From: Ruminococcus sp. YE71
GTDB taxonomy: Bacteria > Bacillota > Clostridia > Oscillospirales > Ruminococcaceae
NCBI RefSeq assembly: GCF_900119155.1
Contig: NZ_FPIR01000006.1
Coordinates: 110,023 to 174,022 of the forward strand
DNA length: 64,000 nt
Direction: 5' to 3'
Shown here in pieces: positions 62,001 to 64,000 of this stretch (position 1 is the stretch's first letter; every line of letters starts with the position of its first letter). The translations under genes were made by a program, and so were the position numbers. The notes under the pieces are model-generated. The model searched no databases and was not told the origin of the DNA. It saw nothing but the letters and a program-made list of their open reading frames with translations.

Positions 62001-62165
62001 TACCCAGGATACGTCGATAGCCTTCGCCATTATCTTGCGGTTCATGGCAAAGGAATTTTTTCCGCCTTTGAGCACCTGATCGAGTGCCGCGTAGAGTTCG
62101 TCCTCACCGAACATTTCCGCCAGGTCACTGAACTCCTCGTACCATTTCCCGTAATCGTCCTTCAA
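59085..62165 (-). CDS. DUF2357-like / coiled-coil / SipW-type signal peptidase fusion protein
   Basis: 1026 residues. Residues 1-370 resemble DUF2357, the McrC-associated domain (MFTYENKFVNTLVDRLFIF near 130, YIRPPVMRTNAIMKNVD near 231). At 372-500 lies a very long Glu/Arg coiled coil (REEEEARRREEERLRREEEE), then an acidic part and a basic second coiled region to about 770. A transmembrane helix (777-799) leads to an S26 domain: TGSMEPSIHTGD with Ser820, GDIITF, THRI with His863, and RGDANPVSD (the SipW/ER-type Ser-His pair). A second helix (916-935) and an acidic tail end the protein. No PD-(D/E)xK nuclease motif was seen. The start is TTG with GGAGGTG upstream. It follows the McrB-like AAA gene. 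Confidence 0.85.
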   Translation of the reverse strand: MKDDYGKWYEEFSDLAEMFGEDELYAALDQVLKGGKNSFAMNRKIMAKAIDVSWVEAIENGLVHLDNVLRNPRKTIEDVEEIVPIALSRKITVDSVKHLAQHTDLIQSIDKKTGKITPSKILNIHKEESMFTYENKFVNTLVDRLFIFISRRYEKLAIVPRDELVHTISYESVFDTAPRGTTKLSLKIETADGIEAYNENGYTVWQRVEKLKTAVEGYKGCELCMTLGNTYIRPPVMRTNAIMKNVDLKACLTLWQYIESYDKVGYSINVEDTILKPQDEYIADIYRLAVLNILLFRSYTTADTDYTELKTQRSKALAPKIIKRFDKELSSDYDVTVDAVAGYISVDGDFQLEKRLPNDIKGVLNEINQVIDIERAYLEERELERQERIRAEEEEERRLEEIARIEEARQEELRRIQRQREEEERQRQELIAQKRAEIEAQERERERLEQERLARLEEIRRREEEEARRREEERLRREEEERIAAERERVSQNKQKMRSELGEAEGVETIEEQSEEELQRQAYEEVTEAEIEDVKAELEEAAEETGQEASFEDPRAIAARHKLEQQRLEKERIERERAQRLKAEREYFQNKPFEEIRREYSKNPIYVIPRLIRWILAMVFGIIPEDTDNPAFKQKRKEIVQARRRKEAELQKKHEMEVYYKKYAKTFKYSFLRAVADYKFKKKKRKDLKNKPKPAYTPPKRTPEQQLEIDREMRRLYAEYHVSVAERLHRKADERARMRREAKRERELERKHELERAAQKAAETGKPAKAESPAGRAVNIAATVILAAAVIFTVVVMVRSSKGKPTVIFGKTMLQVVTGSMEPSIHTGDYINVETTDPSQLRVGDIITFYSEDADIEGLLVTHRIVKICGDGSFETRGDANPVSDSTTVTDDRIVGRYTGKNRFFMWLGTFADARKLLILLAMLPISVIALLEVRSLLKLGRQIAEQNEETAEEMKQKLIREEIEKEKKRLAEANYQEGDEIEAEEAEEAEEAETADDAETEATDDGDETPQETEEAESSEETEET

Positions 62166-62206
62166 TAGTCCTCACCTCCTTCTCAAAAAAATCATGTTAG
62201 GGGGTA

Positions 62207-63805
62207 TCAGAACAGCTTCTGTAATCTTTCGAGATATGCGATAGATTCGTTCATCTTGTTCTTACCGAAGGATTTGTTCATGTATACGCAAAGTTCTCTG
62301 AGTTCCTCACGGAGCATAGCAAGGTTAAGAGACTCGAACTTTCTGAATATCTTGGTCGCGAGAACGTAGTCGATACCGTCAAGCTCGTCGCCGCCGCAGG
62401 CAACGTAAACAGGTACGAACAGACCCATCTGCTTGAGGATACGGTTACCGAACGCAACTCTGAGTTTTTCGATGACCCACAGGTCAAGCTGCTGTATCTT
62501 CCTGAGGTTCTCCTGAGAGATAGGATACTTGTCGAAAGCCTCCTTGAACATCTTGTCGAGGTGATCGAAGCCAAGGTTGATAGGCGGTGTGTCGGGTGCT
62601 TCAAAGGGCACGCCCTTCGAGTCGAGGTTGATCGGCTGAGCACGGTCGTATACCTTATCGGAGATAGCGTAGGTCGAGTCATCGTTATTCGCCGTACCGA
62701 TGTACCATACGTTCTGCGGGATAACGAGCTTGCCCTTATTGAGCTTCTCAGGGTCGGTGGACCATGTATTCGGCACGATGTCGAGCTCCCACTCGTCGGC
62801 GTTCGGCATTTCGAGTATCGACAGCATTTCCGCGAAGTAATACTCGATACGTGCGATGTTCATCTCATCGAGGAGGATGAGGTTGACGTCGTTGTTGTAG
62901 CCCGACGAGTAGATACGTTTCAGAACTTCCGTTTCGTTGAAGTTCTTCGTGAATTCGTTGAAGTATCCGAAAAGCTCGGTACGGTCACGCCATGACGGCT
63001 GTACCGATGCGATGGTGGTGTCTACCTGAAGGAACTTACCGAAGGAGTAAGGCAGGGACGTTTTACCTGTACCTGAGATACCCTGTAGGATGATGAGCTT
63101 CGTGGAAGCCATACCTGCAAGGAACAGACGTATCGTCTTATGGTCGTAGAAGAGGTTCATGCGGGAGCAGGCGAAATTGCGGTACCTGTCCACGATCCCC
63201 TCAAGGGTGATCTCGTTGTCGTACTCAGGCGGCGTGTAGTTTCTGTAGAAGCTGTCCACTTCCATGAGTTTGGAGAAACGGCGGTCGGCAGTCTGTACGA
63301 TGCCGTCCTCGGTGACTTCGACAGCGGTTTCGGCGCCTGCCTCGGCTGCTTCTCCGCCAGCCGCGAGAGCTGCCATACTGCCGTCGGCGAGCGACAATCC
63401 TGCCGCACCTGCCGCAGACGCGGGCAGACCCATCTGAGCGACCTTCATCGCCATTATCTCGTCCTTTTCCTTCGTCATTTTCAGGACCTGACGCTGCAAA
63501 AGCGCGATCTCTTCAAGAAGATCCTCGTTGCTGACGATGGAGTGCCTGAAACGCAGATACTTACGCACTGCGAGCACGATAAGGAACACGATGAGCGCAT
63601 ATACCGCTATGACAAGCACTATCGCGAGCACCGAAAGCACCCACCCGAGCGCACCGAAGTTTGTCGAGTAAGCCTTGAAAATGCTTATGTAATTCTTGAT
63701 GTTGAATATCTGTTTGAGACCCTTCCACAAGCCTCCGAAAATAAGTCCGAAGCCTTGAAGCATCTCAGATATAAATACAAAAAACCATTTAAGAAATCCG
63801 CTCAT
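62207..63805 (-). CDS. Membrane-anchored McrB-like AAA+ NTPase
   Basis: 532 residues. A hydrophobic N-terminus (residues 5-30) and a strong transmembrane helix at about 55-80 (WVLSVLAIVLVIAVYALIVFLIVLAV) precede a coiled stretch and an Ala/Gly-rich linker. The AAA+ core has Walker A GISGTGKTS (242-250), Walker B LILLDEMN (309-316) and the NxxD motif in GTANNDDST (Asn373, Asp376), the signature that marks McrB-type GTPases. ATP/GTP-driven hexamer formation is expected. It lies 42 bases upstream of the DUF2357-peptidase gene, as McrB lies beside McrC. The membrane anchor is atypical for McrB. Confidence 0.88.
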   Translation of the reverse strand: MSGFLKWFFVFISEMLQGFGLIFGGLWKGLKQIFNIKNYISIFKAYSTNFGALGWVLSVLAIVLVIAVYALIVFLIVLAVRKYLRFRHSIVSNEDLLEEIALLQRQVLKMTKEKDEIMAMKVAQMGLPASAAGAAGLSLADGSMAALAAGGEAAEAGAETAVEVTEDGIVQTADRRFSKLMEVDSFYRNYTPPEYDNEITLEGIVDRYRNFACSRMNLFYDHKTIRLFLAGMASTKLIILQGISGTGKTSLPYSFGKFLQVDTTIASVQPSWRDRTELFGYFNEFTKNFNETEVLKRIYSSGYNNDVNLILLDEMNIARIEYYFAEMLSILEMPNADEWELDIVPNTWSTDPEKLNKGKLVIPQNVWYIGTANNDDSTYAISDKVYDRAQPINLDSKGVPFEAPDTPPINLGFDHLDKMFKEAFDKYPISQENLRKIQQLDLWVIEKLRVAFGNRILKQMGLFVPVYVACGGDELDGIDYVLATKIFRKFESLNLAMLREELRELCVYMNKSFGKNKMNESIAYLERLQKLF

Positions 63806-63837
63806 AGCCTCTCTCCGTTCTTATGAGCTTCAAGCGA

Positions 63838-64000
63838 GTTATTCTCCTTCTTCGGGAGCGCTCTCTGTCTGCTCTGTTTCGTTCGGGGTATCCGTAGTTT
63901 CGGTCACTGCCGACTCAGCAGGTGTGTCTTCGGTCGGGGTCTCCGCAGTCTCGGGAGCTGCCGCCTCGGCAGGTGTACTCTCGGTCGGGGTCTCCGCAGT
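63838..64000 (-). CDS. C-terminal tail of a Pro/Thr/Glu/Ala-repeat protein, cut by window edge
   Basis: The last 53 codons of a gene that starts beyond the window. They encode an unstructured, acidic tail with an irregular repeat (AETPTESTPAEAAAP, then AETPTEDTPAESAV, then ETTDTPNETEQ) and end EEGE. It lies 32 bases before the McrB-like gene, so it heads or belongs to that operon. Such tails occur on surface or cytoplasmic scaffold proteins; the body of the protein is not visible. Confidence 0.75.

Overview
This 64 kb window is a chromosomal segment of a Gram-positive, low-to-mid GC bacterium of the class Clostridia. The closest fit by gene content is a fibre-degrading Ruminococcus-like member of the Oscillospiraceae (inference). 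The evidence is a germination protease (gpr), a SpoVB-like flippase beside mazG, HU and rqcP, several lipoproteins with Clostridia-type lipoboxes, a secreted GH16 licheninase, a large GH3 glycosidase, a tyrosine T-box, strong GGAGG ribosome sites, and many near-consensus TTGACA-17-TATAAT promoters.

Layout. 1-9.4 kb: a partial DUF3592 protein, pgk, an AlkD-like protein, a three-tRNA operon, a TVP38-type membrane protein, an overlapping trio (DUF5685, J-domain protein, membrane protein), a sugar-binding lipoprotein, gpr and rpsT. 9.9-14.7 kb: a zinc-ribbon membrane protein, a histidine-kinase-like ATPase, then the tyrosine T-box / endonuclease V remnant / hypothetical gene / tyrS unit and a four-tRNA cluster. 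15-24 kb: a CAP-Fn3 secreted protein, a YdcF-like protein, tex, a ComEA-like HhH protein, and spoVB-mazG-hup-rqcP. 24-39 kb: extracellular or lipoproteins, a FemAB-like transferase, GH3-def, the complete panB-panC-panD-coaX operon, a Na/Pi cotransporter, a nucleotidyltransferase, and cvpA bracketed by an inverted pair of dispersed repeats. 39.6-43.2 kb: a compact cassette of HprK-like kinase, PqqD/RRE protein, S26-type peptidase with a Ser-His pair, ABC exporter and P-loop kinase. 43.3-55.7 kb: GH16, fba-queT, a c-di-GMP phosphodiesterase, glutathione peroxidase with an OhrR-like regulator, nrdR, a HAD phosphatase, galE and a MATE exporter. 56.1-58.3 kb: an AT-rich remnant of an integrative element, with a large serine recombinase split by one amber codon. 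58.3-64 kb: an operon, read right to left, running off the window edge.

The most unusual locus is that last operon. It encodes a membrane-anchored AAA protein with the McrB NxxD signature, followed by a 1026-residue protein. That protein joins a DUF2357-like (McrC-associated) N-terminus, long charged coiled coils, two membrane segments and a SipW-type signal peptidase domain. It resembles the coiled-coil McrBC relatives (CoCoNuT-type) re-tooled around a membrane protease, and no nuclease motif was recognised. Two small downstream genes and an upstream gene with a Pro/Thr/Glu-repeat tail are in the same operon.

A second theme is a family of dispersed intergenic repeats. They carry a strong GGGGGAAACCC hairpin and TTCCAAAGACTTTTAATAT-like inverted ends, and occur near 3.9, 11.9, 17.4, 37.5, 38.6 and 55.7 kb, with a degenerate trace near 9.7 kb. 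All functional calls were made by reading motifs by eye; no database search was run.
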